From Corynebacterium amycolatum (GTDB taxonomy: Bacteria > Actinomycetota > Actinomycetes > Mycobacteriales > Mycobacteriaceae): a stretch of 64,000 nucleotides of DNA. Where the stretch lies: contig NZ_CP069513.1 of NCBI RefSeq assembly GCF_016889425.1, positions 1,612,001 through 1,676,000 of the forward strand, given 5' to 3'. Below, piece by piece: positions 45,079 to 53,484 of this stretch. The position numbers were made by a program, and so were the translations under genes. Under the pieces are notes generated by a model, which saw nothing but the letters and a program-made list of their open reading frames with translations, was not told where the DNA came from and did not search any database. Within the stretch, counting starts at the first letter, position 1. Every line of letters begins with the position of its first letter.

Positions 45079-46319
45079 CTATTCTCCCGCGCATATTCGG
45101 TGACGGTTGTGTCAGTGAGGTGGTTTTTGGAGCTTGTGGTGGATGAACGGCCCGCGTGGTGGGAGCGGTGCGAGCGCTGCAAGCGTGACTGCGTCATCGT
45201 GGCCACAAGGCGAGTGCCGCGACCTGGTGCGGACTCGATAATGAGGTCACCGCCAGCATCCTGGACACGCTGCTTCAGCCCAGCCAATCCACCAGCGGCG
45301 ACAGTTTGGCCTTCGCCCGTGGTAGCCGCGGAGGAATCGCAGCCTAGGTCGGAAATGTCGAAGCCGATGCCATCGTCGATGATTTCCACGCTGGATGGTG
45401 TGAGTTCGATTGAGACATTCTCCGCCTCAGAATGCCGAATGATATTGGTGGTGGCCTCGCGAATCACCCAGGAGAAGAGTTTCGCATTGGTGGTTACACC
45501 GCTGGAATCGTCGGGAAGCGAAGCCTCAATGTGTGCGGTGTGGAATGCCCGCGCGGCGGCGGCGAGCTCGCCTGCGAGATCCGGCTGGCGCATGCGTGTG
45601 ACTGTTGAGCGGACTTCGGCAAGCGATGTGCGCGACAGAGCGGTGATGGCCTCGAGTTCGGCAGCGGCGGCATCGGGGTTGGTGTGGACCAAACGCCGCG
45701 CGACTTCAGATTTGAGCGAGATGACCGTCAGCGAATGGCCCAGCACGTCGTGGACATCGCGGGCGATGGAGTCGCGCTGCTGGCTGAGCTCAATTTCCTG
45801 GTTGAGCTGGGCTCGTTCCTGGGAGAACCTGCTGAGTTGAACAACGCAGCAGACAACGACGGCCCAAAACAGGGCATCGATGGGTAAGATGAGACCGCTT
45901 TCCGGAGCCAAGAAATGACTAATGGTAACGATTGTTGCGCCGAGCACGCCAATGCTGAGGATGGCGGGGATGATGGGCAGCATCCAACTGAGCAATGCTG
46001 CGACAAATGGCAGGAATGCGCTGGCGCCGTTTCCCACAAGCGGGATGGAGAGCAGGCCGAACGCTGCGACTATGCACAGGGCAAGTATGTTGCGAGCTCG
46101 TTGCAACCAGCCGCGAGGATAGTAGTGAAGTGAGCCCCAGATGAAGATGTACACCAGCGCAAAGCTGACAATCAGCGCAGTTATCTGAGCGACCTTTTCG
46201 GCGCCGAAACCGAAGAAGACGAAGGGTAAAACCACAATCCAGATGCCAGCCGACAGTGCGGAGTAGACATGGAATCCCTGGAAGGGATGGCTGAAGCTGC
46301 GTCGCAAAGTGGTTGTCAT
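45075..46319 (-). CDS. Sensor histidine kinase, NarL-partner type
   Basis: A 414-residue kinase. About six hydrophobic segments in the first 165 residues sense within or across the membrane. A coiled segment precedes the dimerisation box with His in ARDVHDVLGHSLTVISLK. The ATP-binding domain has REATTNIIRHSEA, IDDGIGFD and GGLAGLKQRV. The lack of a large outer domain is typical of envelope-stress kinases that sense drugs in the membrane, often with a partner ABC exporter. Confidence 0.92.
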   Translation of the reverse strand: MTTTLRRSFSHPFQGFHVYSALSAGIWIVVLPFVFFGFGAEKVAQITALIVSFALVYIFIWGSLHYYPRGWLQRARNILALCIVAAFGLLSIPLVGNGASAFLPFVAALLSWMLPIIPAILSIGVLGATIVTISHFLAPESGLILPIDALFWAVVVCCVVQLSRFSQERAQLNQEIELSQQRDSIARDVHDVLGHSLTVISLKSEVARRLVHTNPDAAAAELEAITALSRTSLAEVRSTVTRMRQPDLAGELAAAARAFHTAHIEASLPDDSSGVTTNAKLFSWVIREATTNIIRHSEAENVSIELTPSSVEIIDDGIGFDISDLGCDSSAATTGEGQTVAAGGLAGLKQRVQDAGGDLIIESAPGRGTRLVATMTQSRLQRSHRSHHAGRSSTTSSKNHLTDTTVTEYARENR

Positions 46320-46436
46320 AGATGCCTAGGCGGTCTCGGTCGGTGGCAGAGGGAAGTTGGTCTAGTTAGTCACAGGTTAGATGGAGGCGATGGCTATCGC
46401 TTGGGTTTGCTATCTAGCCGTGTTTCGCCGCGCTAT

Positions 46437-47285
46437 TTACAGCCGCGACTTCTCGCGCTTGTTCAGATATATGCAGAAGCCGATTAGCAGGATGCTCCAC
46501 ACTGCAACATTGACAATGGGCACCCACAGTGGCTCGGTGTAGAGTCCTGCACCAGTATCCGTGCTGGGAGTAAGACCTGCGGTCAGCGGATACCTCGACA
46601 GAGTCACAGAACCGAACAGTGGCGTGAAGCGGCTGATTGCCAGCAACGTGCCCTGCATCGGGATAAAGAGGTTACCGAGGTAAGACAGCACGACAATCGA
46701 GCCCGACGCGATACTGAGCGCTGACGGCTTCGGCAGCAGCAGTGCCCAGGCATAGCCGTAGAAACCAAACGGCAGACAGGTTACAACACAGAGAATGAAG
46801 CTGACAATCCAGGCCCGTGGCTCCATCTCGGCGCCGATGACGAGGCCGAGAAGATACATTGCCGCAATCGGCAACACTGCGGCGAAGAGCACCAGAATTG
46901 CCTGGCTTAGTACAATACGCGACGTCGACATTGGTGTCAGCGCAAGCTGGCGACCCCATCCCGTGGTTTGCTCCATAATCGTTTGTCCGGCGCTGGCCAC
47001 CGCTGCTGTGACGCCGCCGTAAATAGCCATGCCAATCATCACGTAGGCGGTGACATTGCCGTGAGGGAAGGCATCGCCGCCGCGGTCGAGCGAGGCACCG
47101 AACACCAGAAAGAACAAGATGGGCAGGCCGATGGAGAAGAACAGGTTCGACCAGTCGGACAGATAGCGTTTGATCTGAATGGCGATGTATGTCGACAGGC
47201 CGTGGGATTCGGTTAGCTTTGTTGCGCTGGTACCAGCAGTCGCGCCGGGTATGTCGGACGAAGTTTCAGTCGCGGTGTACGTCAT
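46437..47285 (-). CDS. ABC-2 type exporter, permease
   Basis: A 282-residue membrane protein with six predicted helices of the ABC2_membrane family, including GQTIMEQTTGWGRQLALTP in the cytoplasmic coupling region. AAAGGA 6 nt upstream supports ATG 47285. It lies 24 nt after the ATPase gene and 117 nt before the kinase gene. It likely exports a drug or lipid with the ATPase. Confidence 0.9.
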   Translation of the reverse strand: MTYTATETSSDIPGATAGTSATKLTESHGLSTYIAIQIKRYLSDWSNLFFSIGLPILFFLVFGASLDRGGDAFPHGNVTAYVMIGMAIYGGVTAAVASAGQTIMEQTTGWGRQLALTPMSTSRIVLSQAILVLFAAVLPIAAMYLLGLVIGAEMEPRAWIVSFILCVVTCLPFGFYGYAWALLLPKPSALSIASGSIVVLSYLGNLFIPMQGTLLAISRFTPLFGSVTLSRYPLTAGLTPSTDTGAGLYTEPLWVPIVNVAVWSILLIGFCIYLNKREKSRL

Positions 47286-47309
47286 GGTAATCCTTTCCAG
47301 TTATTTCCT

Positions 47310-48278
47310 TTAGTTCCCAGCAGCCACGGCGACATCGGGCGTGGCATCAGCTGCAACATCTGCGTCACGCTGCATAGAAATGAAAATGTCATCAAGCTTC
47401 GCGCGCTGGACCGTGAAGTCGGTCGCATCCGTCTCCGTTACCAAGTGACGAAGCAGTGAGTCCGAATCCCGTGTCCGCAGCCGCACGCGCCTACTGGTCC
47501 CGGCCGGTTCCCCAGCAGCGCTACTCAACCAGGTGACCTCATCGACCTCAGTGCGCTCTGAAAGCTCCGGTGCCGCACCCGGAAAATTAGCCTCAACCAG
47601 CACTGATTTACTCAGCGCAAGCATGCTCGGCGTATCCAAGTCCGCCATGATACGCCCCTTGTGCAGCATGATGATTCGCTTCGAAAAATCCTCCGCCTCA
47701 TCCATGTAATGCGTGGTGAACAACACCGTCGTGCCACGCTCCGCCCGGGCATGAATATCCGCCCAAAAATTGCGCCGCGCACTCGGATCCATCCCCGCTG
47801 TCGGCTCATCCAACATAATCAACTCCGGATCACCGAGCAGGGCCAACGCAAACTTCAATCGCTGCTGCTCACCGCCCGAGCACTTACCGACTTTCCGCTT
47901 CAGCAAGGGTTCCAGCCGCGCTTGCTTTACGACGTCCGCCAACGCCACATGCTCCGAATAGCCACTGGCAATCATCTTGAGTGTGTCCTCGACCGTTACG
48001 TCGGGAAGCAAACCGCCCGTCTGCAAGATAGCGCCGACCTGCTGAGCATTGACCGCGTTCCTGGATGATTGGCCGTTGACTTCGATGCGGCCGGCGGTGG
48101 GTGTGGTCAGGCCGAGGATGAGATCGATAAGTGTGGTTTTGCCTGCGCCGTTTTCACCGAGGATGGCGACGACCTCACCGCGGCGGACGGTGGCGCTGAC
48201 ATCATCGAGTGCGGTTACCTGGCCTTTGCTGAATTGCTTGGTGATATTGGAGAACTCGAGAATTACGTCCGGATTCAT
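47310..48278 (-). CDS. ABC-2 type exporter, ATP-binding protein
   Basis: A 322-residue DrrA/LnrL-type ATPase. Walker A GENGAGKTT, signature KCSGGEQQRLKFA, Walker B LIMLDEPTAGMD and switch His in FTTHYMDEA are all present. A C-terminal extension of about 100 residues is typical for drug-resistance ABC ATPases. It leads a four-gene unit with permease, kinase and regulator, like the linearmycin-resistance loci of Bacillus. The substrate is not known. Confidence 0.92.
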   Translation of the reverse strand: MNPDVILEFSNITKQFSKGQVTALDDVSATVRRGEVVAILGENGAGKTTLIDLILGLTTPTAGRIEVNGQSSRNAVNAQQVGAILQTGGLLPDVTVEDTLKMIASGYSEHVALADVVKQARLEPLLKRKVGKCSGGEQQRLKFALALLGDPELIMLDEPTAGMDPSARRNFWADIHARAERGTTVLFTTHYMDEAEDFSKRIIMLHKGRIMADLDTPSMLALSKSVLVEANFPGAAPELSERTEVDEVTWLSSAAGEPAGTSRRVRLRTRDSDSLLRHLVTETDATDFTVQRAKLDDIFISMQRDADVAADATPDVAVAAGN

Positions 48279-48347
48279 AGTTCCAAGTTCAGCGCGGATT
48301 AGAGGTATGGACGTATAGGTAATGTCACGAATTGCCCATGACAGGTG

Positions 48348-49229
48348 TCATTGCTTGTTGGCGTAGCCAACCGTTGGATTCCACTCCCAGACTTTCTGGC
48401 AGGCAGGCCATCCTGGTTTATAGTCCACGCGGGGACGGCGCTTTTGTACCCATCGGATTGCCTGCTCGATTTCGTCGAGGACGCTGTCGAGATTCCAATT
48501 GATGCATGAGTCTGTGAACCGCAGGACTATCCAGCCGTGCAGCGTGCCGGAGTTGGTCTTCCAACGATCTGAGATGAATGAGTCCTCGTTCGCGTGGTAC
48601 TTCTCGGAGTCGACTTCGATGGCTATTTTCCACTGGTCAAGTAGGATATCGAAGCAGTAGGGGCCGATGAAGTGGTTCATTCGGATCCGGTACCCGCGCT
48701 TAATCAATGGGCGAGCCAGCTTGCGCTCGAGTTCGCTGCATGCGCCGATCGGCGTGGTGGCGATGGTTTCACGCAGCCATGCGGGGACTTTCCGCATCCG
48801 GCTGAGGTCGTGGTTGAGTCGCTTCTCGCCGTCCCGGCCGGCGTAGTGTGTTTCCAGGATTCTGCGTGCATAGTCTTTTGAAGCTCGTGCTGCCCAGAGT
48901 GCTTCGACAACTGGAAGGCCATTGATGCTGGTGCAGGCCGGCAGGCGGCTATGCCTAATAGAGAAGGTTTCGGCCTGAACTGATCCCGCGCCTTCCGTCT
49001 GGATAGGAAATGTCAGGGGAAGTCTCAAGTGGATTTGAGCTGCGCTTTTACCGCTTAGAGCAATCTTTTTGTAATGCCCTGTGATTGCTCGGGCGACTGA
49101 GGCGGGAGAGTGGTCGTCAATGTAGAGGCCACGTACTAATTTAGTTAGTCTGCCTTGTTGTAGGAGGGCTCTGGTCTTTTTCTCTCCGATGCCGAGTGCA
49201 CGTAACTCGGCCGTGGTGAAACTTCCCAT
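48348..49229 (-). CDS. AbiEi-like N-terminus fused to DUF559/Vsr-type nuclease domain
   Basis: A 293-residue protein. Residues 1-45 (FTTAELRALGIGEKKTRALL and GRLTKLVRGLYI) form a winged-helix of the AbiEi antitoxin N-terminal type. The C-terminal domain shows a PD-(D/E)XK pattern: Glu in CSELERKLARPLI, Asp in YCFDILLDQ, and IAIEVDSEKYH, as in DUF559 and Vsr-like endonucleases. The target is not known; no partner toxin gene is next to it. ATG 49229 is chosen for its -10 spacing. Confidence 0.75.
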   Translation of the reverse strand: MGSFTTAELRALGIGEKKTRALLQQGRLTKLVRGLYIDDHSPASVARAITGHYKKIALSGKSAAQIHLRLPLTFPIQTEGAGSVQAETFSIRHSRLPACTSINGLPVVEALWAARASKDYARRILETHYAGRDGEKRLNHDLSRMRKVPAWLRETIATTPIGACSELERKLARPLIKRGYRIRMNHFIGPYCFDILLDQWKIAIEVDSEKYHANEDSFISDRWKTNSGTLHGWIVLRFTDSCINWNLDSVLDEIEQAIRWVQKRRPRVDYKPGWPACQKVWEWNPTVGYANKQ

Positions 49230-49236
49230 GGTCGGG

Positions 49237-49242
49237 ACTCTA
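49237..49242 (-). promoter_or_regulatory. -10 element of the DUF559 gene
   Basis: Minus-strand TAGAGT ends 7 nt before ATG 49229. Confidence 0.5.
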
Positions 49243-49386
49243 AGCCTTTTTGATTCAGGGGCTTTTCTTTGAGAGAGGCTCCGCGTCCAATCTGTGGACA
49301 ACTTTCAAGGTGTGGATAATCCAGGCCGCCCGCAGCCGCGCAGCCGCAGCCTCAACCTCAACCTCGTACCCGCGGACCATCGATAA

Positions 49387-49446
49387 GACGGCTTGCGCTT
49401 CACCAGGAGCCAGTCGCTGCGTACCAAGGGCCAGCTGGTGAAGCGG
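49387..49446. repeat. Palindromic repeat element, copy 3
   Basis: GCGCTTCACCAG ends the left arm at 49406, and CTGGTGAAGCG begins the right arm at 49435, again with exactly 28 nt between. The left arm start GACGGCTTGCGCTTCACC is nearly the same as in copies 1 and 2. It fills most of the gap 49243-49552. Confidence 0.75.
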
Positions 49447-49552
49447 AACCCCGCCTGCGGTGCCTGCGGTGCCTGTGCTGGCCCCAAATCCCCACAGCCA
49501 CCCCAAAGCCCAGGGAAGCGAGCATAACCAGCCCATGTAAAGCAGCCTTCGC

Positions 49553-49558
49553 TACGCT
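49553..49558 (+). promoter_or_regulatory. -10 element of uvrB
   Basis: TACGCT ends 7 nt before ATG 49566. Confidence 0.45.
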
Positions 49559-49565
49559 GGGAACT

Positions 49566-51698
49566 ATGGCATTTGCAGCAGAGCAACCCGTCCTCGCGCA
49601 CTCGGAGTTCCGTCCCGTCGGTGAAGTCGAGCGCGCGGAGGGAACCTTCGAGGTCATCAGCGAGTTCGAGCCCTCGGGCGACCAGCCGCAGGCAATCGCG
49701 GAACTGTCGGAACGCCTGGACAGAGGCGAGCGCGAGGTCGTCCTGATGGGTGCCACGGGTACCGGTAAATCAGCCACTGCGGCGTGGCTGATCGAAAAGG
49801 TGCAACGGCCAACCCTCGTCATGGCGCCGAACAAGACTCTGGCGGCTCAGCTGGCCAATGAGCTCCGCAGCCTGCTGCCAAACAACGCGGTCGAGTACTT
49901 CGTTTCCTACTACGACTACTACCAACCAGAGGCCTACATCGCGCAGACCGATACCTATATTGAAAAGGATTCCTCCATCAACGAGGATGTGGAGCGCCTG
50001 CGCCACTCGGCTACTTCAGCGCTGTTGTCGCGTCGCGACGTAGTCGTCGTCAGCTCTGTTTCTTGCATCTATGGCCTGGGTACCCCGCAGTCTTACCTCG
50101 ACCGTTCGGTGTGGCTGAAGGAGGGCGAGGAAGTCGATCGCGACCAGTTCCTGCGCCTTTTGGTGGACATTCAGTATGCCCGCAATGATATCGCCTTTAC
50201 CCGCGGCACCTTCCGAGTAAAAGGCGACGTGGTCGACATCATCCCGGCCTACGAAGAAAAGGCCGTGCGAGTGGAGTTCTTCGGCGACGAGATTGATTCG
50301 CTGTACTACCTCAATCCAGTCACAGGCGACGTCATCGACCAAGCCCCTGAGCTGCGCATTTTCCCTGCTACGCACTACGTCGCCGGCCCGGAGCGCATGG
50401 AACGTGCCGTCGCGGACATCAAGGCCGAGCTCGCCGAACGCCTGGCAGACCTAGAAAACCGCGGTAAGCTGCTGGAAGCACAGCGTCTGCGCATGCGCAC
50501 GGAGTACGACCTCGAAATGATCGAGCAAGTCGGCTTCTGCTCCGGTATTGAGAACTACTCGCGCCACATCGATGGTCGCGCGCCGGGCTCGGCCCCCGCG
50601 ACGCTCATCGACTATTTCCCGGAGGACTTCCTCACTATCATCGATGAGTCGCACGTCACTGTGCCGCAGATTGGCGGCATGTTCGAGGGCGATGCCTCCC
50701 GTAAGCGCAACCTCGTCGACTTTGGTTTCCGCCTCCCGTCGGCGCTGGATAACCGGCCGCTGACGTTCGATGAATTCGATGCCCGAGTGGGCCAGGTCGT
50801 GTTCATGTCCGCAACGCCGGGTGACTATGAGCTCGAGAAGGCCGGTGGTGAGTATGTGGAGCAGGTCATTCGTCCGACTGGGCTGGTGGATCCCAAGATC
50901 GTCGTTAAGCCGACTGAGGGACAGATTGATGATCTGATTGGCGAGATCCGAAAGCGCACCGAGCGTGACGAACGCGTCCTCGTGACCACCCTGACGAAGA
51001 AGATGGCGGAGGACCTGACCGACTACCTGCTCGAAAATGGCGTGCAAGTGCGGTATATGCACTCGGATGTGGATACGCTCAAGCGCGTTGAGCTGCTGCG
51101 ACAGTTGCGTCTCGGTGAGTACGACGTGCTGGTCGGTATTAACCTGCTGCGCGAGGGCCTCGACTTGCCCGAGGTTTCTCTGGTGGCAATCCTCGACGCT
51201 GACAAGGAGGGGTTCTTGCGTTCGGAGCGTTCGTTGATTCAGACGATTGGTCGTGCCGCGCGAAACGTTTCCGGCGAGGTGCACATGTACGCCGACAAGA
51301 TCACCGATTCCATGCAGTTCGCCATCGATGAGACGGAGCGGCGCCGCGAAAAGCAGATCGCGTACAACACCGAGCATGGTATCGATCCGCAGCCGCTGCG
51401 CAAGAAGATTGCGGACATTCTGGATCAGGTTTACGACAACGCTGACACTGATTACGAAGGCAAGACCGGTGCGCCCGCCGATGCGCTGCTCTCGCGTGCC
51501 GACGGCTCGGGCGCGGCCGATGGTGCCAGCGGTAAGCAGATGCCGCGGGCTGAGCTCGAGGCTCTTATTGCAGATTTGTCGGAGCAGATGGCCGCGGCTG
51601 CGCGTGAGTTGAAGTTCGAGCTCGCGGGGCGCTTGCGCGATGAGATTTTCGACCTCAAGAAGGAACTTAAGGGGATGATTGAGGCCGGTGTCGAGTAG
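49566..51698 (+). CDS. uvrB: Excinuclease ABC subunit B
   Basis: The damage-verifying helicase of nucleotide excision repair, 710 residues. Walker [13 protein letters not shown] near residue 61, the beta-hairpin region [11 protein letters not shown], the DESH box [11 protein letters not shown], and helicase motifs [11 protein letters not shown] and QTIGRAARN. The C-terminal UVR motif that binds UvrA/UvrC is at about 670-710 ([19 protein letters not shown]). It starts with a 20-residue extension before the domain. uvrA lies 6.3 kb downstream. Confidence 0.97.
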   Translation: MAFAAEQPVLAHSEFRPVGEVERAEGTFEVISEFEPSGDQPQAIAELSERLDRGEREVVLMGATGTGKSATAAWLIEKVQRPTLVMAPNKTLAAQLANELRSLLPNNAVEYFVSYYDYYQPEAYIAQTDTYIEKDSSINEDVERLRHSATSALLSRRDVVVVSSVSCIYGLGTPQSYLDRSVWLKEGEEVDRDQFLRLLVDIQYARNDIAFTRGTFRVKGDVVDIIPAYEEKAVRVEFFGDEIDSLYYLNPVTGDVIDQAPELRIFPATHYVAGPERMERAVADIKAELAERLADLENRGKLLEAQRLRMRTEYDLEMIEQVGFCSGIENYSRHIDGRAPGSAPATLIDYFPEDFLTIIDESHVTVPQIGGMFEGDASRKRNLVDFGFRLPSALDNRPLTFDEFDARVGQVVFMSATPGDYELEKAGGEYVEQVIRPTGLVDPKIVVKPTEGQIDDLIGEIRKRTERDERVLVTTLTKKMAEDLTDYLLENGVQVRYMHSDVDTLKRVELLRQLRLGEYDVLVGINLLREGLDLPEVSLVAILDADKEGFLRSERSLIQTIGRAARNVSGEVHMYADKITDSMQFAIDETERRREKQIAYNTEHGIDPQPLRKKIADILDQVYDNADTDYEGKTGAPADALLSRADGSGAADGASGKQMPRAELEALIADLSEQMAAAARELKFELAGRLRDEIFDLKKELKGMIEAGVE

Positions 51699-51830
51699 TT
51701 TTTTGCTACTGTTGTGGGAAGTAAAACAGTGTATTCGCGAAAGTGCCTCTGGCCAGTGGGTTCGGGGCAACGACGGCGTTACGCACGATGAACTGTTTTA
51801 ATGCAACTTCCACAGTGAGGGATAGTTTTC

Positions 51831-52271
51831 ATGAGTGATTACAAGACCATTGTTGTCGGCACGGATGGTTCTAAGTCGTCGCTGCTCGCAGTAGAGCGCG
51901 CTGCCTCGATTGCTGCCGCTTTCGATGCCACCCTAGTTATCGGCTGCGCTTACTACGAGACTGCAGAGGATGCGTCCAAGACCCTGCGCCAGGATTCGGT
52001 CCAGGTCCTCGGTGATGACCCGGCTCAGAAGAACCTGGCTGCTGCTAAGGAGGCCGCAGAGGCCGTCGGCGCGACCAAGGTTGAGACTGAAGTTCGCTCG
52101 GGCTCCCCGGTTGAAGCTCTGATGTCGCTGGTCACTGACCGTCGCGCGGACCTGCTGGTGGTTGGTAACCGTGGTATTAACTCGCTGACTGGTCGTCTGC
52201 TGGGCTCCGTGCCGGCGGATGTTGCTCGTCAGTCGGACTGTGATGTCATGATTGTTCACACTGTGAGCTAA
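51831..52271 (+). CDS. Universal stress protein
   Basis: A 146-residue single-domain UspA protein. The start IVVGTDGSKSSLLAVERA and the ATP-binding motif GNRGINSLTGRLLGSVP, with the G-2x-G-9x-G-S spacing, put it in the nucleotide-binding group (as Rv1636 at the same locus). GAGGG lies about 9 nt before ATG 51831. A strong terminator follows. Confidence 0.92.
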   Translation: MSDYKTIVVGTDGSKSSLLAVERAASIAAAFDATLVIGCAYYETAEDASKTLRQDSVQVLGDDPAQKNLAAAKEAAEAVGATKVETEVRSGSPVEALMSLVTDRRADLLVVGNRGINSLTGRLLGSVPADVARQSDCDVMIVHTVS

Positions 52272-52312
52272 TAAAACCGTGAGCTTACAAAACGGTGAGC
52301 TAACAATTTAGC
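52261..52312 (+). repeat. Decaying tandem repeat at the usp 3' end
   Basis: GTGAGCTAATAAAACC, GTGAGCTTACAAAACG and GTGAGCTAACAATTT follow each other with a step of 16-17 nt. The first contains the stop codon of the usp gene. Confidence 0.6.
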
Positions 52313-52321
52313 TTTCGTTTT

Positions 52322-52355
52322 AAACCGGCGCCTCTGAGTTGAGGTGCCGGTTTTT
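52322..52355. terminator. Intrinsic terminator between usp and AlkZ-like gene
   Basis: A 13-bp stem (52322-52334 with 52341-52353, one G-T pair) with a 6-nt loop runs into TTTTT and has an A-rich left flank. It touches the stop codon of the convergent gene. Confidence 0.9.
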
Positions 52356-53450
52356 CTATTGCCGTCCGGTGATAACTCCTTCTTCAACTACAAAAGGCCA
52401 GCTAATTCCATTTCTAGTTAAGACCTGGTTGCGAAGGGATTCAGGAAGAACTTCGGTACGGCTGCCATAGCCCATGAGGTACTCGTCAAAAGCGGGCAGT
52501 CGAAGCGTCAGTGAAAGCGCGGCTTCAAGCTCGGCCTCAGTTACGTTCTGCTGCCATGCCGGCATGAAGTACTCATTTTGCGTGAGGGGTTCGCCGGTGA
52601 ATTCTGTGTCAGTTGGCGCGTGCGAAGAGGCGGAGGAATCGAGGGAGAAAGGAACTATTAAGTGGTCGATAAGCTTAAGGGCCTTTTTCGCTTGAGTTTT
52701 CGTCAGTCCCAGCCACCACGCGAAGTCAGCTACACAGATAGGTCCGCGGGAATCAACATAGCGCCAGGCAATGTCGGCCAGCGTGGATTCAGCTGAGTGT
52801 CCTGTGCTGGAGCCCTCTGTGGTTTTTTCTGAGAGGCCGCCTTTGAAAGTTACGTCGGTAAGCAGGACGAAGGTATCTTGGGCTCCTTTTCGTGGCCCTT
52901 GGATGACAGCGCCTTCGCCGCCGAATGTGCGCAGTAGGTGAGGGCCTCTTTGTTCCGTGGGGTCTATTCCATGATCTGCGAAAACCTCATAGGCTTCGGT
53001 CCGAGTCAGCGGGTCGGACAGACCACGTGAGCGCAATTCGGAATGAAATGCTGCCCGTGCGGTCTGCACATCATCTTGAGAAAGTCCGAGTGTCGTACGG
53101 CGTCTTGCTGCCGCCTTTTCGATGCGCGGATTCGTCAACCTCATAATTGCTTCCGCGTCTTGTGCTGAAACAAAGTGCAGGGTGCCTCGTTGAGACCAAC
53201 AGCGAACGATGTCGAAAGAAGAAATGGCTGCTAAAACATCGTCGGAGGTGCTGCCACTGCGTAGGGCGATGGCATTAACACCGTTCGAATAATTCTGCCC
53301 TTGTAGAGCAACCATGCCATGCGTTGCTGATAATGCAGGCGACTTGAGATTTGTATTCCAATCGCTGCGTGCTTGACTTGCAGCTAACCTCTGGGCAATG
53401 AGACGGCGTGCGCGAAGTTCAGCTAACTGAGGTAGATAGTTTTGGGACAT
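52356..53450 (-). CDS. HTH_42 family protein, AlkZ-like DNA glycosylase
   Basis: A 364-residue winged-helix protein of the HTH_42 family. Near the N-terminus MVALQGQN has the Q-x-Q motif (Gln50, Gln52) that is the catalytic signature of AlkZ-type glycosylases, and RCWSQRGTLHFVSAQD matches the second conserved block. AlkZ and relatives remove alkylated bases, including DNA crosslinks. The location between uvrB and uvrA suits a repair role, but activity is inferred. No clear ribosome site or -10 hexamer is seen. Confidence 0.75.
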   Translation of the reverse strand: MSQNYLPQLAELRARRLIAQRLAASQARSDWNTNLKSPALSATHGMVALQGQNYSNGVNAIALRSGSTSDDVLAAISSFDIVRCWSQRGTLHFVSAQDAEAIMRLTNPRIEKAAARRRTTLGLSQDDVQTARAAFHSELRSRGLSDPLTRTEAYEVFADHGIDPTEQRGPHLLRTFGGEGAVIQGPRKGAQDTFVLLTDVTFKGGLSEKTTEGSSTGHSAESTLADIAWRYVDSRGPICVADFAWWLGLTKTQAKKALKLIDHLIVPFSLDSSASSHAPTDTEFTGEPLTQNEYFMPAWQQNVTEAELEAALSLTLRLPAFDEYLMGYGSRTEVLPESLRNQVLTRNGISWPFVVEEGVITGRQ

Positions 53451-53484
53451 TATGTCTCACTCATTCTGTACGGCACTATCCTCG

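Noticed and set aside
50451..51770. Open frame of 439 codons opposite uvrB
   Set aside because: Antisense shadow; uvrB is certain on the plus strand.
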